From NCBI GenBank assembly GCA_937927775.1, contig CALBEF010000030.1, positions 1 through 64,000 on the forward strand: a stretch of 64,000 bases of DNA, in the 5' to 3' direction. Under the pieces are notes generated by a model that worked only from the letters and a program-made list of their open reading frames with translations, was not told the DNA's origin and ran no database searches. Shown piece by piece: positions 16,514-24,964 of this stretch (position 1 is its first letter; every line of letters starts with the position of its first letter). The DNA is from an uncultured Anaerolineae bacterium (GTDB lineage: Bacteria; Chloroflexota; Anaerolineae; J036; Brachytrichaceae). The translations under genes were made by a program, and so were the position numbers.

Positions 16514-17494
16514 ATGAACAGGCAACTCGACCCGGACGACATTCGATTCTTTGCCGGCCGCTCCCATCCAAAGCTGGCCGCCGACATCACGGCGTATCTC
16601 GGCATTGAGCTTGATCCTTCTCACACCTCGCGCTTCAACAACGACAATCTGTACGTGCAGCTCGGCACGGCGGTGCGCGGGCGCACAGTCTTCATCCTGC
16701 AATCGCTCATCCCCCCGGTCAGCGACGCGCTGCTGGAGCTGCTGATGATGTGCGACATCGCGCGCAGCGCCGCGGCGCGCGAGGTGCATGCCATCATTCC
16801 ATACTACTCATACGCCCGCTCGGACAAGAAGGACGCCCCGCGCATTTCGATCACCGCGAAACTGGTGGCCGATCTGCTGAAGACATCCGGCGCCACGCAC
16901 GTCATGACCATGACGTTGCACTCGCCCCAGGTGCATGGCTTCTTCAGTCTGCCAACCGACCCGCTGACCTCGCGCCCGTTGTTTGTCAGGCACTTCCGCG
17001 AACGGGATCTCAATCCGAATGAGACAATTGTCGTCGCGCCCGATCTTGGCCGGGCCAAGCCCACGGCCCGTTTCGCCGCCGAACTGGGCCTCAACGTGGC
17101 CACAGCCGACAAGGCGCGTGTTTCGGACACCGAAGTTGTCATTCGGGGACTGGTGGGCAAACAGGTCAAGGGCTTCAAGCAGGCCCTGATCTACGACGAT
17201 GAGATCGCCACCGGCGGCTCGGTTGTGGAACTGAGCAAGGTGCTCGTCACCAATGGGGTGGAGCGCATCACTGTGATTTGCACGCATGGCCTGTTCGTCG
17301 GCCCGGCGCTGGAACGGCTGGCAGCGATCCCGCAGATCAAGGAGATCGTGTGCACCGACACGGTGCCGGTTCCACCTGAAAAGCGGCTGCCGAATATGAC
17401 CGTCCTGTCGGTCGCGCCGGTTTTCGGCGAAGCCATCCTGCGCAATTATCTGCGCGAATCGCTCAGCGGCCTGTTCGCCTACGCGGAGGATTAA
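16514..17494 (+). CDS. prs: Ribose-phosphate pyrophosphokinase
   Basis: The 326-residue enzyme makes PRPP from ribose 5-phosphate and ATP for nucleotide, histidine and tryptophan synthesis. Diagnostic segments are FFAGRSHPKLAADI, IPYYSYARSDKKD, the flexible-loop neighbour VVAPDLGRAKPTARFA and the PRPP loop YDDEIATGGSVVEL. ATG 16514 fits the normal N-terminus. It is divergent from efp with only 58 bp between starts, so promoters must overlap. Confidence 0.93.
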   Translation: MNRQLDPDDIRFFAGRSHPKLAADITAYLGIELDPSHTSRFNNDNLYVQLGTAVRGRTVFILQSLIPPVSDALLELLMMCDIARSAAAREVHAIIPYYSYARSDKKDAPRISITAKLVADLLKTSGATHVMTMTLHSPQVHGFFSLPTDPLTSRPLFVRHFRERDLNPNETIVVAPDLGRAKPTARFAAELGLNVATADKARVSDTEVVIRGLVGKQVKGFKQALIYDDEIATGGSVVELSKVLVTNGVERITVICTHGLFVGPALERLAAIPQIKEIVCTDTVPVPPEKRLPNMTVLSVAPVFGEAILRNYLRESLSGLFAYAED

Positions 17495-17600
17495 CCGCCC
17501 CAGCCCCCGGCTTCGCGTCGCTCCATCCAAATCAGACTCTGAAAGATTGGCGTCCTCTCTGGGCGTCAGCCAAAAGTCATGCCGGCGGAAGTTGCGCGGG

Positions 17601-17606
17601 TATAAT
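17601..17606 (+). promoter_or_regulatory. -10 box upstream of pspA
   Basis: A perfect TATAAT at 17601-17606 lies 90 nt before the pspA start. The matching -35 is poor (CATGCC at 17 nt spacing), which would fit an activator-dependent or alternative promoter. The remainder of the 200-bp gap shows no gene. Confidence 0.4.
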
Positions 17607-17696
17607 CTTCCAGGATTCGGAACCGACACAAATTTACCCGCGCTTTGACATGCTTGCACAGCCGGGCCGGCAACGATAACTCGGAGGTTTCAGTTC

Positions 17697-18380
17697 ATGG
17701 CTTCTCTCCTTGAAAAGGTGCAAACCCTGATTTCAGCCAATCTGCATTCGCTGGTGGACAATGCGCTGAAAGCGAACTCGATGGCCGTCATCGACCAGTA
17801 CATCCGCGATGTGGACAACAACCTGGATGCGCTGGAAGACGCAGCCGCGACGGTGGGCGGGCAGGTCAAGACGCTTCAGCGCAAGCGCGATGAATACGCA
17901 AAACAGATCGCCGAGCTGGACAAGAACATCGACATGTTCCTGACCCAGAACAAAGAGGACCTGGCGCGCGCGGCGCAGGCCAAATTGAACTCGGTCAAGG
18001 ACCTGTATGAGACATTCCAGGGGCAATTGGAGCGCCAGGAGCGCGAGTACAAGTCGCTGCTCGACGCGCGCCTGAAGTTGCAGGCCAAGCTAACCACGAT
18101 TCGCCAGCAGCGCGAGGAAATGGCGGCCCTGCTCGAGCTGGCTAAAGCCAAAGAGATCACCACCCGCGCCATTCGCTCGCTCGACGATCTGGCCGGCGTG
18201 GGCGATGTGGATGTGGCGCGCATGGCCGACACCATTCGCAGCCGGCTCGACAAGGCCAGCGCCGAGGCGGAAATCCGCGCCAGCAATCTCGATCAGCAGA
18301 TGGATGAGGCGCTGGGGCGCGGCCAACTGGACGCCCAGCTCGAAGAGCGCAAGCGCCGGCTGGGGATTGGCCAGGGATAA
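17697..18380 (+). CDS. PspA/IM30 (Vipp1)-family membrane-protecting protein
   Basis: The 227-residue, almost entirely helical protein has the amphipathic N-terminal start ASLLEKVQTLISANLHSLVD and long coiled coil typical of PspA/Vipp1. These are ESCRT-III-related proteins that polymerise on damaged membranes. ATG 17697 has TCGGAGGTTT 8 nt upstream. It is first in a same-strand run of a coiled-coil membrane protein, NfeD and an SPFH protein, so a membrane-integrity role for the whole cluster is inferred. Confidence 0.9.
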   Translation: MASLLEKVQTLISANLHSLVDNALKANSMAVIDQYIRDVDNNLDALEDAAATVGGQVKTLQRKRDEYAKQIAELDKNIDMFLTQNKEDLARAAQAKLNSVKDLYETFQGQLERQEREYKSLLDARLKLQAKLTTIRQQREEMAALLELAKAKEITTRAIRSLDDLAGVGDVDVARMADTIRSRLDKASAEAEIRASNLDQQMDEALGRGQLDAQLEERKRRLGIGQG

Positions 18381-18384
18381 GCCC

Positions 18385-18412
18385 GATTTTGGATTTGCGA
18401 TTTGGGATTGCG
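18385..18412 (+). repeat. Four tandem heptamers (GATTTNG)
   Basis: GATTTTG, GATTTGC, GATTTGG and GATTGCG are consecutive 7-bp units directly after the pspA stop. A similar run (GATTTTC-GATTTTG-GATTGGC) lies at 63885-63905 upstream of mtlD. Confidence 0.75.
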
Positions 18413-18471
18413 CGTGATGCGCGCCCCAGCGCAACCCCGAACCCCAAAGTCCACAGCCCCGGGTCGATATC

Positions 18472-19302
18472 ATGGGCGATCTGAAGCAGCGAGCATTCTG
18501 GGCCATGCTGCAGAATGCCCTTCTCAGCCCGGCAAGCGCGCTGGTGATCGCGGCGGCCATTCTGCTGGTCGGGCTGGGAGTGCGGGTGCCGCTGGTGGAT
18601 GCCCCGCCCGTGGCGTGGCTGGTCGTTCTCACGCCGGTGTGGCTGGCAGTGGTGGGGGCCGGCCTGGCGAACCGCGAGGCCAATGCTCAGGCCGCCTCGC
18701 AGGTCTTCCGCGAGCAGTTCAACCTGAGCGCGCTGAATGATTCCCATCTGCGGATGATGGTGGGTCAGGCCATCGCATACCGCGAGCGCATTGACGGCGC
18801 GATAGGCAGGACGGCTGATTCTGCGTTGCGTCTTCGGCTACAGGATGTGGCCGACCAGGTGCAGGAGTGGGTGCGGCGCATCTACGCGCTGGCGCGGCGG
18901 GTAGACGCCTATCGCAGCGACACGTTCCTTGCGAACGATCGCAAAGCCGCCGAGCAGTCGATCCGTCAATTGCGCGAACGTCTGGCCCGCGAGAGCGACC
19001 CGGCTATTCAGTCCGAGATTCGCGACACGATTGCGCGCCGGCAGGCCCAGGTGGCATCGCTCGAAAAACTGGACGACACGATGAGCCGGGCCGAGCTTCA
19101 GATCGAGAATACGCTCACCGCGCTGGGCACGGTGTATTCGCAAATGTTGCTGATCGACGCGCGCGATGTCAACAGCGCCAGGACGCAGCGGTTGCGCGAC
19201 AGCATCGTTGACCAGGTCAACTCACTGCAAGACGTGCTCGCGTCCATCGAAGAGGTGTACGGCGACCAGCAGGTCGCCGCGCAGTCGAGCGCCAGATCCT
19301 GA
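18472..19302 (+). CDS. Coiled-coil membrane protein in the PspA-NfeD-SPFH cluster
   Basis: The 276-residue protein has no recognised family. Residues ~22-65 hold two membrane segments (ALVIAAAILLVGLGVRVPLV and VAWLVVLTPVWLAVVGAGLA). The remaining ~200 residues are charged, helix-forming and cysteine-free, with regular heptad-like patterns (RQLRERLARESDPAIQSEIR). Topology would place a long cytoplasmic coiled coil beside PspA. ATG 18472 is preceded only by a weak ribosome binding site. Its fixed place between pspA and nfeD suggests it recruits or anchors one of them. Confidence 0.75.
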   Translation: MGDLKQRAFWAMLQNALLSPASALVIAAAILLVGLGVRVPLVDAPPVAWLVVLTPVWLAVVGAGLANREANAQAASQVFREQFNLSALNDSHLRMMVGQAIAYRERIDGAIGRTADSALRLRLQDVADQVQEWVRRIYALARRVDAYRSDTFLANDRKAAEQSIRQLRERLARESDPAIQSEIRDTIARRQAQVASLEKLDDTMSRAELQIENTLTALGTVYSQMLLIDARDVNSARTQRLRDSIVDQVNSLQDVLASIEEVYGDQQVAAQSSARS

Positions 19303-19359
19303 GTCCCCGGCTTTGCGCGCCGGGGTGTGGCCCCGGCGCCCGGCGCCAGGAGCAAAGCC

Positions 19360-20022
19360 ATGGATATTGGTCAGGCTATCTTCAACACAATTACCAATCC
19401 CGACGTCGCCTACATCCTGTTGATCCTGGGACTGCTCTCGCTGGTGGTGGCAGCCGGCGCGCCCGGGACCGGATTTGCCGAGATATCAGCAGGACTGTGC
19501 CTGGCGCTGGCCTTCATCGGCCTTGTCCGGCTGCCGGTGAACTGGGCCGGCCTATTGCTCATTCTCGGCGGGTTTGGTCTGCTCATCCTGGACCTGAAGT
19601 TGCAGACATGGGCTGTAGCTGTGGGTGGCGCTGTGGCGCTGGCGATCGGCTCGGTGTTTCTGTTTCAGGTCACAGAGCAGGCGGCGCGCGTTTCGTTGTG
19701 GCTGGTTGCCGTATCGACGGCGGGTTCGCTGGCGTTTTTTGGCTTTGCTGCGAACCGGGTTATCCGGGCCATGCGCCAGCCGCCCCGCGTCGATCCCCGG
19801 ACGGTCGTCGGCGCTATCGGGATGATCCGCACGCCGCTCGTGGCAGCCAATCGCATGATTGGCACGGCCCAGATTGATGGCGAGTTGTGGTCGGTCACCT
19901 CGGCTGAGCCGATTGCGGCCGGCGCAACGGTGGTTGTGGAAGGAATCGAAGGGCTGACGTTAAGAGTCAGACAAGTGGACGCCGGCGATGACAACGCCCG
20001 GACGGGTGTTGCGCTGGCATGA
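19360..20022 (+). CDS. NfeD-family membrane protein
   Basis: The 220-residue protein has several transmembrane segments (ILLILGLLSLVVAAGAPGTG, LCLALAFIGLVRL, VGGAVALAIGSVFLF) and a C-terminal OB-fold (AIGMIRTPLVAANRMIGTAQ, then AGATVVVEGIEGLTLRVRQ). This is the NfeD layout lacking the ClpP-like protease domain. NfeD proteins pair with SPFH/flotillin proteins to organise membrane domains, as seen here with the next gene. ATG 19360 is chosen over the track start because of CCAGGAGC 8 nt upstream. Confidence 0.85.
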   Translation: MDIGQAIFNTITNPDVAYILLILGLLSLVVAAGAPGTGFAEISAGLCLALAFIGLVRLPVNWAGLLLILGGFGLLILDLKLQTWAVAVGGAVALAIGSVFLFQVTEQAARVSLWLVAVSTAGSLAFFGFAANRVIRAMRQPPRVDPRTVVGAIGMIRTPLVAANRMIGTAQIDGELWSVTSAEPIAAGATVVVEGIEGLTLRVRQVDAGDDNARTGVALA

Positions 20023-20060
20023 GGGTGGCGCGATTTGTCGCCAAAAGGAGCTTGTAAAAA

Positions 20061-20993
20061 GTGGAAGGTTTTTTTGGTTTGATTGTGTTCGGGTTCCTGG
20101 CGCTGGTGGTCTTGTTCGTGGCGCTGGGGGTTTTCGGATCGATCATCCGCATCGTGCGCGACTACGAGCGGCTGGTCATCTTCCGGCTGGGACGCTGCAT
20201 CGGCGAGAAAGGCCCCGGCCTGGTGATCCTGCTGCCGTTCATCGACACGGCGGTGAAAGTGGACTTGCGCGAGCAGTTCATGGAGGTGCCGCAGCAAACG
20301 GCCATCACCAAAGACAACGCGCCGATCAGCGTGGACTTCCTGATCTACTGGAAGGTGGTCGATCCGCAGCGCAGCGTGCTGCAGGTCGGCAACTTCGCGG
20401 CGGCGTCACAGGGCATTGCCACGACGACGCTGCGCGCCGTCATCGGCGATATCACGCTGGATGATGTGCTGGCGCAACGCGAGCGCATCAACACAGTGCT
20501 GCGCACAAAGCTGGACGAAGTGACCGAGCGCTGGGGCGTTAAAGTGACGGCGGTCGAGATTCGAGAAATTGTGCCGCCGCGCGACGTGCAGGAAGCAATG
20601 AACCGCCAGTTGAGCGCCGAACGCACGCGCCGCGCCTTGATCATCGAAGCCGACGGCAAGCGCGAGTCGGCCATTGCCATTGCGCAAGGCGAGAAGCAGG
20701 CTTCGATTCTGAAGGCAGAAGGCTCGAAGCAATCGTCGATTCTGGAAGCCGAAGGCCAGAAGATGGCGCAGGCGCTGCGCGCCGAAGGCTTCCGCACGGC
20801 GCTGGAGGAAATCTACGCGGCGGCCAGGGGTGTGGACACCAACACGATGACGCTTCAGTACTTCGAGGCGCTGAAGGCGCTGGGCGCCAGCCCATCAACG
20901 AAGTATATTTTCCCGCTCGAGTTCACTTCGTTGTTGAAGGGCGGGACGTTGAGCGTCAGCGCCGGCGCGCAGGACGGCGAGAAGAAAGCCTGA
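20061..20993 (+). CDS. SPFH/Band 7 membrane scaffold protein (stomatin/QmcA-like)
   Basis: The 310-residue protein has an N-terminal membrane anchor (LIVFGFLALVVLFVALGVFG), a Band 7 domain (RDYERLVIFRLGRCIGEKGPG, LREQFMEVPQQTAITKDNAP, RAVIGDITLDDVLAQRERIN) and an Ala/Glu-rich coiled coil with three repeats of the type QASILKAEGSKQ. Such proteins form large membrane-associated cages or microdomains and modulate proteases. GTG 20061 has AAAAGGAG 9-10 nt upstream. It follows nfeD by 38 nt. Confidence 0.9.
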   Translation: MEGFFGLIVFGFLALVVLFVALGVFGSIIRIVRDYERLVIFRLGRCIGEKGPGLVILLPFIDTAVKVDLREQFMEVPQQTAITKDNAPISVDFLIYWKVVDPQRSVLQVGNFAAASQGIATTTLRAVIGDITLDDVLAQRERINTVLRTKLDEVTERWGVKVTAVEIREIVPPRDVQEAMNRQLSAERTRRALIIEADGKRESAIAIAQGEKQASILKAEGSKQSSILEAEGQKMAQALRAEGFRTALEEIYAAARGVDTNTMTLQYFEALKALGASPSTKYIFPLEFTSLLKGGTLSVSAGAQDGEKKA

Positions 20994-21033
20994 GAGCATG
21001 TGAACATGCAGAGCCGGTAAGAGCGTATCCCGA

Positions 21034-21068
21034 CAGGTGTCGGACTTCTCAAAGAAGTCCGACACCTG
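21034..21068. repeat. 16-bp perfect inverted repeat (AGGTGTCGGACTTCT)
   Basis: CAGGTGTCGGACTTCT pairs with AGAAGTCCGACACCTG around a 3-nt loop in the gap after the SPFH gene. It could terminate transcription but lacks a T-tract; the sequence looks like a dispersed palindromic element. Confidence 0.7.
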
Positions 21069-21143
21069 AGCGCCTAAGGGATGGACTCTAAGCCGGTTCG
21101 GTTTCTCGACTCTGCCCTCTGATCAGCGCAGAACGCGCCGACG

Positions 21144-21605
21144 ATGAACGCCGCAATTGCGGATCAGCCGTTCAGCATCGACACCGCGCGTCTGTTTGAT
21201 TTGCCGGCCATACACCGGCTGGAACGGGTGTGCTTTTCCAAAGACGCCTACGACGCGCTGACGCTGCTCGGTCTGATGCTGAACCCGGGAATGCTGCGGC
21301 TGAAGGCTGTGGCGCGCGGCATGCTGATCGGGTTTGTCGCTGCCGAACGCCGGTTACGGGCCGGCGATGGCTGGATCATCACAATCGGCGTCCTGCCGGA
21401 GTTTTGGGGGCAGGGAATCGGCCAGGCGCTGCTGCTTGCAGCCGAGCGGGAAATGAAAGTGGCGCGCGTCAAGCTTACCGTTCGGCGCAGCAACGCGCGC
21501 GCGATCGACTTGTATACGCGGTGCGGTTATCGCTGGGTGGCGACCAGCCGGGGCTACTACCATGACGGCGAAGACGGCCTGATCATGGAGAAGGAAGTGT
21601 GGTAG
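21144..21605 (+). CDS. GNAT-family N-acetyltransferase (RimI-like)
   Basis: The 153-residue protein has the acetyl-CoA loop in VLPEFWGQGIGQALLLAAE and the later LTVRRSNARAIDLYTRCGYR segment typical of RimI-like GNAT enzymes that acetylate protein N-termini or small amines. The substrate is not predictable. It lies directly upstream of tRNA-His with ~55 nt between them. Confidence 0.85.
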   Translation: MNAAIADQPFSIDTARLFDLPAIHRLERVCFSKDAYDALTLLGLMLNPGMLRLKAVARGMLIGFVAAERRLRAGDGWIITIGVLPEFWGQGIGQALLLAAEREMKVARVKLTVRRSNARAIDLYTRCGYRWVATSRGYYHDGEDGLIMEKEVW

Positions 21606-21659
21606 ACTTTTTCTCCGCAGATGTTGCGCTGGCGTCCTGACGGACGCGCGAACGGATGT

Positions 21660-21733
21660 GGTGCCCTTAGCTCAATTGGCAGAGCGCTTGACTGTGGCTC
21701 AAGAGGTTACGGGTTCGAGACCCGTAGGGCACC
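21660..21733 (+). tRNA. tRNA-His (anticodon GTG)
   Basis: Cloverleaf: acceptor GTGCCCT/AGGGCAC, D arm GCTC-GAGC, anticodon stem CTTGA/TCAAG with loop CTGTGGC (anticodon GTG), and T arm ACGGG-TTCGAGA-CCCGT. G at 21660 supplies the histidine-specific G-1 and C at 21733 is the discriminator C73. The CCA end is not encoded. The GT39-like gene begins 23 nt after it. Confidence 0.95.
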
Positions 21734-21756
21734 TGAAAGTTTCCACCCCCTCTCGA

Positions 21757-23859
21757 ATGTCTGCTCATCCTCGGCGCCGGCCGGCGCGCTGGCGCGACTG
21801 GTTGCCGTTCTTGCTCGTTGTGGTCGCCGGCGCGGCGCTGCGTCTCATCCACATCGGCGACCTCCCGCCCGGCCTGTACCGCGACGAAGCGTTCTATGGC
21901 CTGGATGCCCTGAGCATCCTGCGCGGGGAGTTCGCGCTGTATTTCGCCGCAAACAACGGGCGCGAGGGCATGTTCATGTACCTCCTTGCGCCGGCCATCG
22001 CGCTGCTGGGCCGGACGCCCGAAGCGCTGCGCATGGTGTCTGCGCTGGTTGGCGTCGCGACGCTGATTGCCATCTACGCCGCCGGGCGCGCTTTGTTCTC
22101 GCATCGCATCGGCGTGCTCGGCGCCGCCATCCTCGCCGTGACCTTCTGGCACGTCGCCCTCAGCCGGGTGGCCTTTCGCGCCATTCTGCTGCCCTTCTGG
22201 GTGTGCGTGGCCGGCGCGCTGTTCTTTGCCCTGCTGCGCGATCCGCGCGCCGCCCGGCCCTGGCCGGCGCTGCTGGCCGGCGCAGCCTTCGGGTTGACCT
22301 TCTACACGTACACCTCCGGCCAACTCATCGCCGTCCTGTTCATCGGCTTTCTGGCGCTTGTCGCGGTTGCGCCGGCGATGCGCAACAGCCTGCGTCTGCC
22401 ACGCGCTGCATGGCTGGGCTTACTGGCCGGCGCAGTGTTGACGCTGGCGCCGCTCGCGCTCTGGCTGCTGCGCCATCCTGACCTGTACTTCGCCCGCGCC
22501 GGCCAGGTTTCCATCCTCAGCCCGGAAATCAACTACGGCGACCTGCCCGGCACGCTGCTTGGCAATCTGCTCAAAGCAGCCGGCATGGTTGCCTGGCAGG
22601 GCGACCGCATCTGGCGGCACAACCTGTCGCTGCGCCCCGTCTATACCGACTGGCTGGCGGCGGCCTTCTTCATCGGCGTGGCCGCGTGCGTATGGCGGGT
22701 GGCGCGAGGGGCGATCGCAACGCGGGCAAAGCCTGACGCAATCGCAGCTCTATCAACCGCCAGCCCGCAATCTGCAAGCTTTGTTCTGCTCTGGCTCGTT
22801 GTGTTTCTGGCGCCGACGATTCTGGCCGAGGACACGCCGCACTATCTGCGCGCGATCGGCGCGCTGCCGGCCATCTGCCTGCTGGCGGCGGTGGGGATGG
22901 AAGCCGTGCTGAGCTGGTTGTCGCGGCGCGGTCTGCTGAACTTCTACACCGGCCCCTTGCGTCGCGCCATCAGCCCGCCGGCGCTGATGGCGACGCTGGC
23001 GTTGATTGTCAGCGGCGTCAACACAGTCAATGACTACTTCGGCGTCTATGCGCGCCATCCCATGACGGCCTACTGGCTCGAAGATCACAACGCGCAACTG
23101 GCGCGGGAGGTCAATGCGTTTGCCCAACAGCGCGGAGCCGCGCATGTGTGGCTGGATGAGCGCCTGGCTGCAAACAATCCTGCGCTGCGATTTCTGTCGC
23201 CCATGGTCGAGGCCGGCCTGGTCACGCGCGTCGCTCCCGACGCGCTGCCCGTTGCGCCGGCCAATGACGCTGACGTGCTGTTGCTGGTCGATCCCAACCA
23301 CGACTGGGCCGCCTTGCGCGAGGCGTTGCCGGCCGGCAGTGAGCTTTCCGTTCATGTCGGCCCGCTGGCGCAGGGCGATCTCGACCCAGCGCCGCGCCGC
23401 GCGTTCATCGCCGTGCGGGCCGCGCCGATAACCGATCGTGCGCGCCTGGCGACCTTCGAGCAGGACATCGTGTTGCGCAGCGCGCAAGTGTCGCCGCCGG
23501 CCGGCGCGTTGAACAACGTGCACACCATCACGTTGCGCTGGAGCGCGCTTCAGCCTCTCTCCGAAGACCTGGCCGTGTTCGCGCACTGGGTGCGCGACGG
23601 GCAGTTGATCGCGCAGCACGACGGCAGCCCGGCCGAGGGATATCTGCCCATGCCGGCCTGGCGCGCGGGTGATGTGATCGTCGATGCGCACGCCGTGACC
23701 GTGCCGGCCGGCTACCAGCCCGGCGACGCGCTGCGCGTGGGCATTTACCGGCGCGAGGATAGCCGGCGATTGCGTGTTCAGTCTGTCTCTACGGGTGATT
23801 CTGTTCCGGCGATGGACTGGGTAGACCTGACGGATCTGCTGCGCGCCCCAAAGCCGTAG
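21757..23859 (+). CDS. GT39/ArnT-like polyprenyl-linked glycosyltransferase (GT-C fold)
   Basis: The 700-residue protein starts at ATG 21757; the track start runs into the tRNA. The first extracytoplasmic loop carries the catalytic acidic motif in YRDEAFYGLDAL, as in PMT/ArnT-like GT-C enzymes, followed by about ten hydrophobic segments up to residue ~430. The C-terminal ~250 residues form a soluble extracytoplasmic domain. Such enzymes move sugars from polyprenyl-phosphate donors to proteins or lipids outside the cell. The last 71 nt overlap the convergent unknown gene. Confidence 0.8.
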   Translation: MSAHPRRRPARWRDWLPFLLVVVAGAALRLIHIGDLPPGLYRDEAFYGLDALSILRGEFALYFAANNGREGMFMYLLAPAIALLGRTPEALRMVSALVGVATLIAIYAAGRALFSHRIGVLGAAILAVTFWHVALSRVAFRAILLPFWVCVAGALFFALLRDPRAARPWPALLAGAAFGLTFYTYTSGQLIAVLFIGFLALVAVAPAMRNSLRLPRAAWLGLLAGAVLTLAPLALWLLRHPDLYFARAGQVSILSPEINYGDLPGTLLGNLLKAAGMVAWQGDRIWRHNLSLRPVYTDWLAAAFFIGVAACVWRVARGAIATRAKPDAIAALSTASPQSASFVLLWLVVFLAPTILAEDTPHYLRAIGALPAICLLAAVGMEAVLSWLSRRGLLNFYTGPLRRAISPPALMATLALIVSGVNTVNDYFGVYARHPMTAYWLEDHNAQLAREVNAFAQQRGAAHVWLDERLAANNPALRFLSPMVEAGLVTRVAPDALPVAPANDADVLLLVDPNHDWAALREALPAGSELSVHVGPLAQGDLDPAPRRAFIAVRAAPITDRARLATFEQDIVLRSAQVSPPAGALNNVHTITLRWSALQPLSEDLAVFAHWVRDGQLIAQHDGSPAEGYLPMPAWRAGDVIVDAHAVTVPAGYQPGDALRVGIYRREDSRRLRVQSVSTGDSVPAMDWVDLTDLLRAPKP

Positions 23860-24964
23860 CAGCCTCCTGCTCGATCTTTTCCGGCGGCATGTCGCTTGCC
23901 TGCTGAAGGTCAGGCGCGCCATCGGCCTCAAGGCTGCTGCCCGGCGCCACAACGTCCACTACGTCTGATGTCAGGTCGTCACAGGCAGGCTGCGCCTCTG
24001 CCGTGTTCGCTTCAACGGGCATCAACGCGGATAGCGCGCCGCCCGGCGCAATGCGCCCGGCGACCTGTTTCCAGAAAGCGGCCACCGATTCGGCCGAAGC
24101 CCTTGCCAGCGTCTCGGCGATTTCGTCCACATGCGCGTCCAGATCCTCGAAGGCGCTGAGGAGTTTGAGGCGCTTGCCGGCCGGCATGCCGATGCGCACG
24201 TCGCGCGCGTCGGGCAGCGCGAGCACAGCCGCCGGCACGTGCGGCAGCAGGATGGAAGCCTTGCGCACCGTCTCCAGTTTCGTCCGAATGACGGCCAGCG
24301 CTTCCTGCGGCGAGAGGGCAGCCAGATAGCGCGACGCCACAGCCTGCCACTCGGAGGAATTGGCGCTCAGGAAGTGCGCGCGCAGGCGATCCATGTCGCG
24401 CTCGTCGGCGAGCAGCCGGCGCCACAGCCGATCATGCCGGCGCGATGGCGCGCGCGACAGGCATTCCATGATCTCATCCTGAAACGGCCTGAGATCGAGG
24501 AACGACTCGTACAGCGTCAGGCGGTCTTCGAGCGGGAAACGCTCGCGCACGTCGCGCGCTTCGGGCAACAGCAGCACGCGCGGCGGAATGCGATAGAGCA
24601 GGAGAAGAGGATCGTCGATCTCTGCCAGTCGCGCCCGGACGATTTCGAGCGCCGCCTGTTCCGGCATGGTGGACAAGTAGCGCGTAGCAACCAGCGGCCA
24701 GATCTCTTTGTCCCGGCTCTCGAAACAGGCGCGCAACAGAGCGGGGTCGGTTTCGTCTGTGAGCAGCTTCACATTGCGGGCCAGTGGGTGTGTGTGACCC
24801 GGCACGCGCGACGCCGAGAAAGCAACCAGCGACTTGTGCAGCACGGCGCCACCGCCAGCGCCGTCGAAAGCCGAGCGGTCTGCGCGCGCGGCCAGTCTGC
24901 CATCGAGATGATAGATGAAGCCATATGCGCCGAACCAATCCAGCCGGCCTGCCTGCCTTGCCAT
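23789..24964 (-). CDS. Unknown protein with two tandem 117-residue repeats
   Basis: The 391-residue protein matches no family I recognise. Residues 67-183 and 184-300 align without a gap; I count 48 identities in 117 positions. Shared anchors include LL-DE-D, the AxRYL segment, PEARDVR versus PDARDVR, and DEI near the end of each unit. The repeats are mostly helical and soluble. A ~66-residue N-terminal part (RLDWFGAYGFIYHLDGRLAA) precedes them and an acidic, low-complexity tail follows. ATG is preceded by AGGAGGAGCA. The 3' end overlaps the GT39-like gene by 71 nt. Confidence 0.7.
   Translation of the reverse strand: MARQAGRLDWFGAYGFIYHLDGRLAARADRSAFDGAGGGAVLHKSLVAFSASRVPGHTHPLARNVKLLTDETDPALLRACFESRDKEIWPLVATRYLSTMPEQAALEIVRARLAEIDDPLLLLYRIPPRVLLLPEARDVRERFPLEDRLTLYESFLDLRPFQDEIMECLSRAPSRRHDRLWRRLLADERDMDRLRAHFLSANSSEWQAVASRYLAALSPQEALAVIRTKLETVRKASILLPHVPAAVLALPDARDVRIGMPAGKRLKLLSAFEDLDAHVDEIAETLARASAESVAAFWKQVAGRIAPGGALSALMPVEANTAEAQPACDDLTSDVVDVVAPGSSLEADGAPDLQQASDMPPEKIEQEAATALGRAADPSGLPSPSPEQNHP

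Noticed and set aside
21660-23859. Integration at tRNA-His creating a genomic island
   Set aside because: No integrase, direct repeat of the tRNA 3' end or change of gene character follows; the GT39-like gene looks chromosomal.
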